A stretch of 40,272 bases of DNA, taken from the NCBI GenBank assembly GCA_016200355.1, contig JACQEY010000056.1, positions 1 through 40,272 of the forward strand, given 5' to 3'. Source of the DNA: Nitrospirota bacterium (GTDB lineage Bacteria; Nitrospirota; Nitrospiria; Nitrospirales; Nitrospiraceae). A program made the translations under genes and the position numbers. The notes beneath the pieces were generated by a model that did no database searches, was not told the DNA's origin, and saw only the letters and a program-made list of their open reading frames with translations. This document shows, piece after piece, positions 19,586-28,400 of this stretch (position 1 is its first letter; each line of letters opens with the position of its first letter).

Positions 19586-19959
19586 TTCAACTTTGCAATC
19601 CACGCACCAAGACCTGCGGCCATTATCAAGGGAATTGCGAAGATACCAAATGCAACCATCCCAAGCGGCCACAGATTGCCAAATCCTTGAGAAGCGAACA
19701 TCCAGACAGCTTGCCCTAGAATCTGGATAATTCCCCATCTCCACGATCGCTTCGGCTCAATAAATCCTAGGGCGCCAGCAACAAGACAGAGCGCAGGAAT
19801 ACCGAGGGTGAGATACAACTCAGAATCCCATGCCTCTGTCTGGCCGGAGAAAGAGGAAATAAGAATCCATGCCAGAATTCCAGAAACACACGCAGCTCCA
19901 TAAAGCCAGAACTCCTTCTTCATGACGGAAACCCTACGCTCAGAGTGCCAGTGCGTCAA
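19555..19959 (-). CDS. small integral membrane protein, unknown function
   Basis: Several predicted TM segments; likely start at MKKEFWLYG (19923); 3' end lies inside a C-family repeat. Confidence 0.55.
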   Translation of the reverse strand: MTHWHSERRVSVMKKEFWLYGAACVSGILAWILISSFSGQTEAWDSELYLTLGIPALCLVAGALGFIEPKRSWRWGIIQILGQAVWMFASQGFGNLWPLGMVAFGIFAIPLIMAAGLGAWIAKLNGKMSGTISA

Positions 19960-19984
19960 GAATTAGCACAGGAATGTGACGGCG

Positions 19985-20045
19985 AGAGACGAACCCGGAT
20001 GCGGTGGCGAGGCTGAGCCTTTAGGTCTGGTAATTCCCTGTTCGA
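19985..20045 (+). repeat. C-family repeat copy 3
   Basis: GAGACGAACCCGGATGCGGTGGCGAGGCTGAG...GGTCTGGTAATTCCCTG. Confidence 0.55.
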
Positions 20046-20546
20046 TCAAATGGCCGAGTCATGTCGTGGGAGATGCGCCCGTGAACGCAAAGTATGCCGT
20101 TTCAATTGGCTGATGAGATAGAACACAATGACCAGATTCACCAGCAGCACGCCGACCCGAAGCATCGACACCTGTTCAATAACCTCGTAGAGTTCGAACG
20201 GAAGCAGCAGGCTCGTTGACACCACCGTCAGATACGCGGCCCAGGTGAACTCCAGCCACAGCCCAACGCCCTCCACCAACAGCATCGCCGCATAGCCCAG
20301 ACTGACAAGCCCCGCCAGCAACACACTATGTGGTTGCAGCGCATCCACTTTCAGAACCAGAGCATGGATGAGGCGCGAGTCGGCATTCAGATGAAGGGCC
20401 TCGATCAAAAGCGAGAACAGAGTGGCAATCTCAGCATGCACCAATTTGAGGAGGCCCAACCCGAGGAAGAGTAACAGCAGACCCTTCACCACCTTGAACA
20501 CCGCAATCACGGCCAGGCCGGTATGGTGGGAGCGCGTCGTCATCAA
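20046..20546 (-). CDS. DUF2127-like membrane protein
   Basis: HHTGLAVIAVFKVVKGLLLLFLGLGLLKLV..., GYAAMLLVEGVGLWLEFTWAAYLTVVSTSLLLPFELYEV. Confidence 0.75.
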   Translation of the reverse strand: MMTTRSHHTGLAVIAVFKVVKGLLLLFLGLGLLKLVHAEIATLFSLLIEALHLNADSRLIHALVLKVDALQPHSVLLAGLVSLGYAAMLLVEGVGLWLEFTWAAYLTVVSTSLLLPFELYEVIEQVSMLRVGVLLVNLVIVFYLISQLKRHTLRSRAHLPRHDSAI

Positions 20547-20576
20547 TTGGAGAGACTATCACAAACAACGAGAATC

Positions 20577-20650
20577 GGACGCGGTGGACGTCTGGCAGGA
20601 TTGAGGTGGCGTTAAGCCAAGAATAGTTCTCGACACCTTTTTCCTCCTTC
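20577..20650 (+). repeat. C-family repeat copy 4
   Basis: GGACGCGGTGGACGTCTGGCAGGATTGAGGTGGC...AAGAATAGTTCTCGACACCTTTTTCC. Confidence 0.6.
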
Positions 20651-20655
20651 GTCAC

Positions 20656-21462
20656 TTAGTGGGTCCATATCTTTACGGGAGTCGTTTCGAAAGGATAGAC
20701 ATGAATCATCCATCCACCAGCTTGCGGAACGAATCGTCCGCCTGCTTGCTGACACTCTGACTCCGTGGCAATCGTCCCCTTGCCCCCAAATTGTTTCCGG
20801 GTCATGCGGCGTCTACTGCCATCCGGCTGGAAGCAGATATTCACGTGGGCATGCCACTGCGCGACGCTCAACGGAATGCGCTCGTCCAACTGGTCTTCGC
20901 TCATGTCTCTCGGCGCGGTGTACATCGCCCCCTCAAGTTCATAGCCCTCCCCGGATTTCCGATACAGGAGTGCGGTTGGTTCGGCCGGGTCAAAGCGAAC
21001 CTTGGCCAGGAATCGCTGTTGCTTGTTGGCGAAATGATAATGTCGTGGCTTTCGTTCGGGATGCATCGGCACATAACCGTCGTCTATGGCGACTCGATAG
21101 TCCTTGTACTTGTCCAGGGCCTGCCGCAGGGCCTGGACGATGTGATCGGCCCGCCGGGCATCGTCTGCGTTCGCAGTCCGTAATCCCGTCCATCTCATAT
21201 GGGGGCCAAGATGTTTTTTATGAGGGGTCATCATGTCGACCGCGCCATCGGCATGATCATGCTGATCCATCGACGCGTCCTCTCCCTGTGCCGGCTCACT
21301 CCCCTGAGCCGGGAGCCCACCACCCATGAGAGCGACCACACTCACTGACAACGCCAGCACACAGCCCAGAACAAATCTGCGACAGCGCGTTGAATATCGA
21401 ACAGCTTGGTCAGTCATCGTGGCACTCATGGTCATAAGAATTGCCCTCTCGGCATGGCGCAT
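20656..21462 (-). CDS. hypothetical secreted/anchored protein, His/Asp-rich N-terminal region
   Basis: 268 aa ORF with hydrophobic leader; QHDHADGAVDMMTPHKKH; start uncertain. Confidence 0.6.
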   Translation of the reverse strand: MRHAERAILMTMSATMTDQAVRYSTRCRRFVLGCVLALSVSVVALMGGGLPAQGSEPAQGEDASMDQHDHADGAVDMMTPHKKHLGPHMRWTGLRTANADDARRADHIVQALRQALDKYKDYRVAIDDGYVPMHPERKPRHYHFANKQQRFLAKVRFDPAEPTALLYRKSGEGYELEGAMYTAPRDMSEDQLDERIPLSVAQWHAHVNICFQPDGSRRRMTRKQFGGKGTIATESECQQAGGRFVPQAGGWMIHVYPFETTPVKIWTH

Positions 21463-21474
21463 CCCACCTCCGGT

Positions 21475-22401
21475 TTAATCGCATACCTTAAACTTCGACT
21501 GCTGACAGCGCCGCGTCATCTCCTGCGCCTTCACAATCTGCGCGGCCGTCATCTGTGAGGCCGCAAGGTCTCGATTCTTCTCCGCTTCCCTTCCATCAAC
21601 GCCGCCCAACGCCTCAGAGGCAACGCTGTACCACATATACGCGCGAGCGACGTCCTGTGGGACACCCCGCCCCTTGGCATACATCAAACCTAGATTGCTC
21701 TGTGCATTGGCTTGCCCCTGCTCGGCGGCCAGACGAATCCACTTGAACGCTTCCAGATCGTTCTGCGGCACAGCATGCCCCGCGTAATACATGACGCCCA
21801 GATTGCTTTGTGCATGTGCATGTCCCTGGTCAGCCGCCAGACGATACCACTTTGCGGCTTCCTGAGCGTCCTGTGGGATGCCCTGTCCCTTGCCATACAT
21901 CAGTCCCAAATTGAACTGCGCCGATGCGTAGCCCTGTTCCGCCGCTTTGCGGTACCAATAGACGGCTTCTCGAACGTCTTGCGGGACACCCTGTCCCTTG
22001 GCATACATCACACCCAGATTGAACTGCACTGAGGCGTCTCCCTGCTTCGCCGCAAGCCGAAACCATTTCTCGGCTTCCTGAGCGTTCTGCGGGACACCCT
22101 GCCCATTGAAATACAGCATACCCAGATTGAACTGCGCCGACGCGTGTCCCTGTTCTGCCGCCTTTCGATACCACTGCACGGCTTCCGTATCGAACTGAGG
22201 AACGCCCTGCCCCCTCTCATACATCACACCCAAATTGAACTGCGCTCTGGCGTTGCCCTGGTCAGCGAGGGGACGTAAGAGCCGCGCCGCTTTTGTATAG
22301 TCGCCACGATTATACGTCGATTCCGCATCCTCAATGGCATCCGCTACCGCGACTGTCGCACAGGCCACTACCAAGAAGACTGCAAAGAGAAACCGCCGCA
22401 T
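21475..22401 (-). CDS. Sel1-like repeat protein
   Basis: Seven or so 36-aa SLR units (GNARAQFNLGVMYERGQGVPQ...EAVQWYRKAAEQG). Confidence 0.95.
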   Translation of the reverse strand: MRRFLFAVFLVVACATVAVADAIEDAESTYNRGDYTKAARLLRPLADQGNARAQFNLGVMYERGQGVPQFDTEAVQWYRKAAEQGHASAQFNLGMLYFNGQGVPQNAQEAEKWFRLAAKQGDASVQFNLGVMYAKGQGVPQDVREAVYWYRKAAEQGYASAQFNLGLMYGKGQGIPQDAQEAAKWYRLAADQGHAHAQSNLGVMYYAGHAVPQNDLEAFKWIRLAAEQGQANAQSNLGLMYAKGRGVPQDVARAYMWYSVASEALGGVDGREAEKNRDLAASQMTAAQIVKAQEMTRRCQQSKFKVCD

Positions 22402-22537
22402 CGCTCACCTATTTTTCCACTGAGAGACAAGAATCGATCAAAGGCGCTTCCTAGCTAAACGCTGGTTCCTGATAGCTTCAGTCCCGAGACGAACAATGCA
22501 ATGCGAGCCGGCATACGGCTGGCCTGCACCCTCCTTC

Positions 22538-23071
22538 CTACCGTCGGCTCCCACCTTTGACGCGACGAGGGCGAAATGAGGAACTGACTGTCCAGCGGTT
22601 TCGCTTCCAGAGTAAGAGCGCAAGCGCGAGGGTCAACGCGGTTCGAGCCGGAAGCGTCGGTTCAAATGTCATTTCAAACCCCTCTTCGATCCTGCTGTTC
22701 TGAACCTCATTGCCTACACTGTCAGAATCGGGGAGGATCGTTGGAACAGGGCTCGTCTCGGCTTCGACGTAGCGGAGGCAGACATAGATTCGCTTTCCCG
22801 AAGGTGGCAGCGCACAGATAATCACGTCACGTACACAGATCTCGTTACCGGTGGGATCGATCGCAAGACCAGGACTGAGCACCACCCGCTGGCTGCTCCC
22901 TTCCTTCCCGACAGCCACGGACAAACCTGACACAATCCCATCACCAAAGACGAGCTGATTTCTCAGCCGCTGTTTTTCCAAGAAGTAGTTGTGCTCCGCC
23001 GTAAGATCGTCGACGCTCAATATCTTCCCAAAGAAATAGCGAGGCCGAGAAAATACCATTCGACGAACCAT
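22538..23071 (-). CDS. conserved hypothetical protein; 3' end may be degraded
   Basis: SRPRYFFGKILSVDDLTAEHNYFLEKQRLRNQLVFGDGIVSGLSVAVG; low-complexity C-terminus. Confidence 0.6.
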   Translation of the reverse strand: MVRRMVFSRPRYFFGKILSVDDLTAEHNYFLEKQRLRNQLVFGDGIVSGLSVAVGKEGSSQRVVLSPGLAIDPTGNEICVRDVIICALPPSGKRIYVCLRYVEAETSPVPTILPDSDSVGNEVQNSRIEEGFEMTFEPTLPARTALTLALALLLWKRNRWTVSSSFRPRRVKGGSRR

Positions 23072-23198
23072 ACAATATCTTCTTATTATGTGAACGGAGA
23101 AATAGTGACAGGCTACTTTGCGGAAAGCAGTGTGTCAACGGATGGATTGGTAACATGCATGCATTTCAGAAAGCAGGCAGGATCGGCTCGAACACGAC

Positions 23199-23270
23199 TC
23201 AGACGCGGTGGGCGGCTGGCAAGGCTGGGTGGCTGTTCAGACCGTAATGGTTCCTGACACCTTCCTTCCC
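23199..23270 (+). repeat. C-family repeat copy 5
   Basis: CAGACGCGGTGGGCGGCTGGCAAGGCTGGGTGGCTGTTCAGACCGTAATGGTTCCTGACACCTTCC. Confidence 0.65.
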
Positions 23271-23285
23271 CTCCTATTCGATTCT

Positions 23286-23330
23286 CGGACGCGGTGGGCA
23301 GCCGGCTGATCATTCAAAAAAAGATTCCAG
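23286..23330 (+). repeat. C-family partial copy 6
   Basis: CGGACGCGGTGGGCAGCCGGCTGATCATTC. Confidence 0.5.
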
Positions 23331-23407
23331 CCCCCTTTGTTTCGCTCCCGAGTTTCAAATGTCAACGCAACGAAAAGACTGTGGAATCACGTGCAATTCA
23401 GGATGAA

Positions 23408-23475
23408 CGGACGCGATGGACGGCTGGCTTGGCTGAGGCGCTATTCAGAGCGGAATGGTTCCGCATATCTTTCAT
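23408..23475 (+). repeat. C-family repeat copy 7
   Basis: CGGACGCGATGGACGGCTGGCTTGGCTGAGGCGCTATTCAGAGCGGAATGGTTCCGCATATCTTTC. Confidence 0.65.
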
Positions 23476-23545
23476 CTTCACCTGCCCTTGACCATTCTGG
23501 CAGCAAGGCGCAATATTTGGAACCGTTTATTCATCCCCTTAAACG

Positions 23546-24271
23546 ATGGCGCACAAGCACATGACTGAGTTTTACAAGAAACCCACGGATGCAGTAGCAG
23601 TTTTCCGTCAACTTGGGACGAAGCTAAACAGGAATTGTGATCTGGCCCTAGGCACAGAACAAGACCAGCTTCAGAAAGTGGAAGTCAAGGCGCGTGCGTT
23701 CGCTGAAACTGGGCGCATCCTTTCTGGGCTTAATAATTTGACAGCGACACAACACGAATGCACATGCATATTTGATGAAATTTTCGGGGATATCATATGT
23801 TCACTATATTTCGCAGCCTCCGCTCTCGACAAACCTGCCCAAATACTTCTTCGTCGCGTTCTCGAGTTAGGGGTAGCCGCTGTCTACTTGTGGGACCTTC
23901 CACATAAATACTGGGGATGGAAATGCCATGATGAGGACCTCTCATTTAAGGAAATGCTCGGCCATCTTACATCTGATTCGTATCGGACCTATCTTGCGAA
24001 ACTAAATCCGAATTTCACGGACACTCAAATTCTGGATGCAGAACTAGCAAAGACCATATATCGGGATTTGAGCGATATCACTCACGGTAAGTTGGGAACC
24101 TTCGAGTCGGTATCTCCTGATCGCTATAACTTTACTACTGAGGATTGGCAGAAGCATCTGAACTTAGCTAATTCAGTCGAGGATATCCTCCTCAAACTCT
24201 GGAGTAACCGCTTCAAAGAAGTTACAGCTCAGCTACCAATTTCCATGCCTCAACTTTCTCGACTAGCCTAG
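23546..24271 (+). CDS. hypothetical alpha-helical protein, candidate HEPN-like (RDLSDITHGK, R-x6-H)
   Basis: 241 aa; helical character; single R-x6-H motif; 10 nt upstream of the ATPase gene. Confidence 0.7.
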   Translation: MAHKHMTEFYKKPTDAVAVFRQLGTKLNRNCDLALGTEQDQLQKVEVKARAFAETGRILSGLNNLTATQHECTCIFDEIFGDIICSLYFAASALDKPAQILLRRVLELGVAAVYLWDLPHKYWGWKCHDEDLSFKEMLGHLTSDSYRTYLAKLNPNFTDTQILDAELAKTIYRDLSDITHGKLGTFESVSPDRYNFTTEDWQKHLNLANSVEDILLKLWSNRFKEVTAQLPISMPQLSRLA

Positions 24272-24281
24272 GATTTGAATT

Positions 24282-26021
24282 ATGCCCAAAGGCGACCAAG
24301 CTCTCGATCTCCTACAAGCCGCTCGCTGCGAGGATTTGGTTTACTCACAGATAAAGGAACTCTCGGTCTTAGGACCATTCGAAGAAAACATTATTTCAAC
24401 CTTGAAGCAGAGTGGCGCACATTTGCTCGAGGGCGCCCGCGGAGTAGGGAAGTCTATGCTACTTCGCTTGGCTGAAATAGAAATGGATACAGAATTTCAG
24501 AAAATCCGCAAGCTAGCCGTTTACGTAAACTTCAAGACCAGCACTTTGCTGGAAGGCGTAAAGGCAGGCGAGCGTGACGGGTTTCAGGTTTGGGTGAATG
24601 CGAAAATCCTGCAAGCGTTACATGAGAAACTTGTCTTGCTCGATTTGATCGGTCAAGGACAGGAAGCAGATCCGTACCACAAAGTTTTCGGAATTACTTC
24701 GGTTGAAAAAACCAAATCCTTCCTGCAAGAGAAAATCCATCAGCTGCAAAAACTTGCTTTTTCCAAGGACACGGAAGGGGTCCTCAAAGAACTTGGGAGT
24801 GAGTTCTTAGATCGCGTTCTAGACACTGGATTCTTAGTAGAAATCGTCAATGATGTTATCGAACAGTTCAACCTAGAAAAAGTTATTTTTCTCTTCGACG
24901 AAGCAGCGCACACATTTATTCCATCTCAGCAAGAGATTTTCTTTGAAATTTTCAAGCTTCTGCACGGAGGCAAAATCGCTGCCAAGGCTGCGGTTTATCC
25001 ATCAGTTACCTCCTATGGAAGAAATTTTGAAGTTGGGCACGATGCAATCGTTCTCTCAATGGATAGGTTTGAGCCGGGAACTCATGGGAGAGCAGCGAAC
25101 CGACAGCTTTTCAGAAGTATTATTGACAAAAGGATTCCACCGGACAGCTCGCTACGAAAGAAAATATTTTCAAAGGGCGAACTGTTAGATCTCTGCATCG
25201 ACCTCTCGACAGGAAATCCTCGCGCCTTCCTTCATCTCCTTAATCGTGCACTCGATAGTGGGTTTTCAGAAAGAGCAGTAACACTTGCGTCCCAAGATTT
25301 CGTTGACAAAGAACTTCTTCCTTATCACTCTAACTTGGCGAAACGGCTTCCGAAGTATGCGCCCCATGTTCGAATTGGCCTCGAGCTACTTCGAGGTTAC
25401 CTCATACCAGAAATCCGCGCAAAAAATCATCGCCAAACAAAAAGTGGATATCAGTCTGCCTTCTTTACCGTACAAAGAGATATCTCTCCAAATCTCAAGC
25501 TGGCTCTCGACATAATGTGTTACTCAGGAGTGTTGGTAAATAAGGGAACAGTGAAAATCGCTGAACGGCAAACAGGTTTACGCTACATGATTAATCTCGC
25601 CCTCCTCGCAACAGAGAAAGCATTTTCAAGCCCCAAATTAAGTGATGCATTTGGCGCGATAAGTCTTACTGACTACAGGGAGTTTTCGTCGGGTGACCCA
25701 CAGATAGAAACCTATCACAGAGCACTAAAGGACGCTCAAGACCAATGCTCAGAATGCTCTGCACCATTGGGGCCAAATGTGAAATTCTGTGGCGAGTGCG
25801 GAGCCAAAGTTCAGACCACAAAGATTATTGGGGGGCTACTCGAAGAGTCCGTAACGGAACTATCAATAAGCGACAAGCTAAAGAAGCGAATTCAGCCACA
25901 CTTTGCACTCGTTGGGAACGTCGTTCAGGCAACCCGAGAAGAAGTGATGTGCGTTCCATATATTAAAGAGGTGCGATCCCGCATCATAAAGAATGCTGCC
26001 GATGAATTCATATCAGGCTAG
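24282..26021 (+). CDS. P-loop ATPase (ORC/STAND-like) with C-terminal zinc ribbon
   Basis: Walker A EGARGVGKSMLLR, Walker B KVIFLFDEAAHTF, GNPRAFLHLLNRAL, zinc ribbon CSECSAPLGPNVKFCGECGAK. Confidence 0.82.
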   Translation: MPKGDQALDLLQAARCEDLVYSQIKELSVLGPFEENIISTLKQSGAHLLEGARGVGKSMLLRLAEIEMDTEFQKIRKLAVYVNFKTSTLLEGVKAGERDGFQVWVNAKILQALHEKLVLLDLIGQGQEADPYHKVFGITSVEKTKSFLQEKIHQLQKLAFSKDTEGVLKELGSEFLDRVLDTGFLVEIVNDVIEQFNLEKVIFLFDEAAHTFIPSQQEIFFEIFKLLHGGKIAAKAAVYPSVTSYGRNFEVGHDAIVLSMDRFEPGTHGRAANRQLFRSIIDKRIPPDSSLRKKIFSKGELLDLCIDLSTGNPRAFLHLLNRALDSGFSERAVTLASQDFVDKELLPYHSNLAKRLPKYAPHVRIGLELLRGYLIPEIRAKNHRQTKSGYQSAFFTVQRDISPNLKLALDIMCYSGVLVNKGTVKIAERQTGLRYMINLALLATEKAFSSPKLSDAFGAISLTDYREFSSGDPQIETYHRALKDAQDQCSECSAPLGPNVKFCGECGAKVQTTKIIGGLLEESVTELSISDKLKKRIQPHFALVGNVVQATREEVMCVPYIKEVRSRIIKNAADEFISG

Positions 26022-26063
26022 CACGTTCTTACAAATGCTCCATCCAAGCTCACCCATATCCTT

Positions 26064-26168
26064 CCAGGAGGGTAGCCTGATTCGGTCTCCCACTGCGCGT
26101 GTCCAACGAGGGTCTTCCTAGACCGCGCGTTGCACGAGCACAGGAGACCGATCAGGCTACCCTCTCTC
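26064..26168. repeat. mosaic palindromic repeat P3
   Basis: AGGAGGGTAGCCTGATTCGGTCTCC (26066-26090) vs GGAGACCGATCAGGCTACCCTCTCT (26143-26167); core CACTGCGCGTGTCCAACGAGGG...CGCGCGTTGCACGAGCACAGG. Confidence 0.88.
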
Positions 26169-26179
26169 ATCCTCCCAGC

Positions 26180-26406
26180 AGTGACCCAAGCCCGGAGTCT
26201 GTATAATCCGGCACCGGCATCCCGATGGACAGACCGCACGACTCAACCTTGTGAAGACACTGACTTCTCGCCCCTCACAGATCCGCTGGCTCATCCTCGC
26301 CTTGCTGTTTCTCATCAGCGTCATCACCTATATCGACCGCGTCAATATCTCCGTGACCGCGCGGCAGATGATGCCGGCCTACGGGATGACCGATCAAGAG
26401 ATGGGA
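26180..26406 (+). pseudogene. promoter plus 5' fragment of the MFS gene (duplicate of 28330-28556)
   Basis: Colinear at constant 2150-nt offset, no indels, about 15 mismatches over about 225 nt by eye. Confidence 0.93.
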
Positions 26407-26470
26407 CAGGAAAAGGGGGCAGGCGAAGCTAGCCTGGTAGGTTGATTACTAGAGCTGGCTCCAATGTTGG

Positions 26471-26602
26471 CTAGCAGGCTGTTGATAAAGTCCGCCAGCG
26501 GCGTTCTCGCAGCGCTCAGAGGCTCAACGTACGGCAGCGAGTACGATTCGCCTCTTCGCTTGCTGCGGCCTTGCTGGACGGCCTTTCTGAACCGCCTGCT
26601 AG
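26471..26602. repeat. nested palindromic element (E1) at the 3' end of glnA
   Basis: CTAGCAGGCTGTTGATAAAGTCCGCCAGCGGCG...GCTGC vs GCTGCGGCCTTGCTGGACGGCCTTTCTGAACCGCCTGCTAG; inner GAGGC/GCCTC arms. Confidence 0.8.
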
Positions 26603-28038
26603 AACTGGTTCCAGAGCAGTTGGTTTGTGACTTCGTGGTGAAAGAGCACTTCCGAAGCCTTCACCCTTGTCCCGAGCTCTTTAGGCGAACGATCTGCCAC
26701 CAACTGTTTGAAGGTCGCATACTTGTTCTTGCTGTCCTCGCCAAGGATCTCGCCGATAAACTTCGACGATTTAAACAGCGCGATTGCATCGTTAATGTCA
26801 CTCGGAAGGAATCGCACAGGGTCGGGCGTCGTCTCGTCCTTTTCTAGGCGTTCCCCCTCAAAGCCGGTCCTGAGCATCGTGTACAGGACGAGGTAGGGGT
26901 TGGCATCGGGGGCGACTGAACGCAGCTCGATGCGCGCCGTCTTTTCGTTGGCCATCGGAATGCGGATCATAGAACCGCGATCGATCGCCGAGACCTTGAC
27001 CTGGTTCGGTGCTTCAAAATGCGGATCGAGACGCCGATAGGCATTCACCGACGAATTCAGCACGAGACAAATCTCGGACGCATGATTCAGGAGTTTGAGA
27101 ATGAAGTCCCACGCCACCTCGGAAAGACCATCTTTCCCTTTCGCGTCGTAGAAAATATTCTTACCGTTCTTGTTCAAGGAGAAATTGGTGTGCATGCCGG
27201 AACCATTGATTCCAACGAATGGCTTCGGAAGGAACGTAGCCGTATGCCCCATGGATCGAGCCGCTTGGCGACAGATCAGTTTGTACAGCTGCACATGGTC
27301 TGCCGCACGAACCACATCCGCATAGGAAAAGTTCATTTCGAACTGCGAAGGCGCGACCTCTGGATGATCTTTTTCGTTCTTGAAGCCCAGTGCACGCTGT
27401 GCCTCCGCCGACTTATCAATGAACTGGCGAAGCGTGTCCATCGGGAGGGAGTGATAGTACCCGCCCGATGAGATGAGCTTAAACCCGTCCTCGCCGTATC
27501 GTTGCTCGGCGTTCTGCCCATCCACGAGGAAGCCTTCTATTTCGCAGGCCGCATACGCGGTAATACCCTGCTTTTTCTTGAGATTCTCCGTATAGGACTT
27601 CAGCACGCCACGGAAGTCGCTGTGATACGGCGAACGATCAGCGTTTAACACGGAGGCGAAGAAGATCACCTTCCCTGCCCCAAGCACGTCGGCCGGAAAG
27701 TAGCGGATGGACGCCCAGTCAACTTGAAGACGCAGGTCCGACTCATGTTGCGGCGTGAACCCGCGGATGGACGACCCGTCAAATGTAAGATTCCCCAGCG
27801 ATTCCAGCAGGAACTTCTTGTCGTAATCGAGCATGTGAAGGCGGCCTTCAATATCCGAGAAACACAACGTCACGGCCTTGATGTGTTTCTCCTTTTTCAG
27901 CCACGCCGTATATTCCTGCTCCAGGTCTTTTGTGCTGGCCTTCTCGGCGCGCTGCGCCGCCTTGAGATTCATTTCTTCAAGCTCGTCATACGGGATCTCA
28001 AGGAAGGACTTTAGCTCAGCGGATTTCATCTTAGCCAT
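26599..28038 (-). CDS. glnA: glutamine synthetase
   Basis: LTFDGSSIRGF, VAPSQFEMNFSYAD, GINGSGMHTNFSL, NSSVNAYRRLDPHFEAP. Confidence 0.93.
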   Translation of the reverse strand: MAKMKSAELKSFLEIPYDELEEMNLKAAQRAEKASTKDLEQEYTAWLKKEKHIKAVTLCFSDIEGRLHMLDYDKKFLLESLGNLTFDGSSIRGFTPQHESDLRLQVDWASIRYFPADVLGAGKVIFFASVLNADRSPYHSDFRGVLKSYTENLKKKQGITAYAACEIEGFLVDGQNAEQRYGEDGFKLISSGGYYHSLPMDTLRQFIDKSAEAQRALGFKNEKDHPEVAPSQFEMNFSYADVVRAADHVQLYKLICRQAARSMGHTATFLPKPFVGINGSGMHTNFSLNKNGKNIFYDAKGKDGLSEVAWDFILKLLNHASEICLVLNSSVNAYRRLDPHFEAPNQVKVSAIDRGSMIRIPMANEKTARIELRSVAPDANPYLVLYTMLRTGFEGERLEKDETTPDPVRFLPSDINDAIALFKSSKFIGEILGEDSKNKYATFKQLVADRSPKELGTRVKASEVLFHHEVTNQLLWNQF

Positions 28039-28400
28039 GGTTCCTCTTTAATGCGCTCTTGGCGCGAAAGTATAGCCCAGGGCACACAAAACGCGTTCAA
28101 TAGCGTCTGCTTCGTGGGTTGATGATCACCCCTGATCAGAGACCCCCAGGGAAGCGGCTATCAGGTGTGAACTCAGTCTGTCATGTCTCTTGTGGGCGTG
28201 CAAGGGTTTGCGATCACGCGCATCGAGCACACACCGGAAAAGTCTAAGCATCCCGCGTCGGACGCAAAGACCGGGCGTCCCTGCAGCAAGCTACGGACTA
28301 CTTGATGCGGGAGAATAATGTGGGCTTGTAGTGACCCAAGCCGAGAGTCTGTATAATCCGGCACCGACATCCCGATGGACAGACCGCACAACTCAACCTT

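Noticed and set aside
19519-20650. Canonical integron cassette array
   Set aside because: No paired RYYYAAC/GTTRRRY cores in all copies and no integrase in the window; kept only as a cassette-like hypothesis.
21475-22401. 108-nt tandem DNA repeats as a novel repeat
   Set aside because: Fully explained by 36-aa Sel1-like protein repeats.
26018-26239. 73-aa minus ORF over P3
   Set aside because: It is the translation of the palindromic repeat; similar peptides (REGSLI.LLCS.NARSR) arise over P1 for the same reason.
28173-28391. 72-aa minus ORF upstream of the MFS gene
   Set aside because: No recognisable family, no clear initiation context, overlaps the probable MFS promoter.
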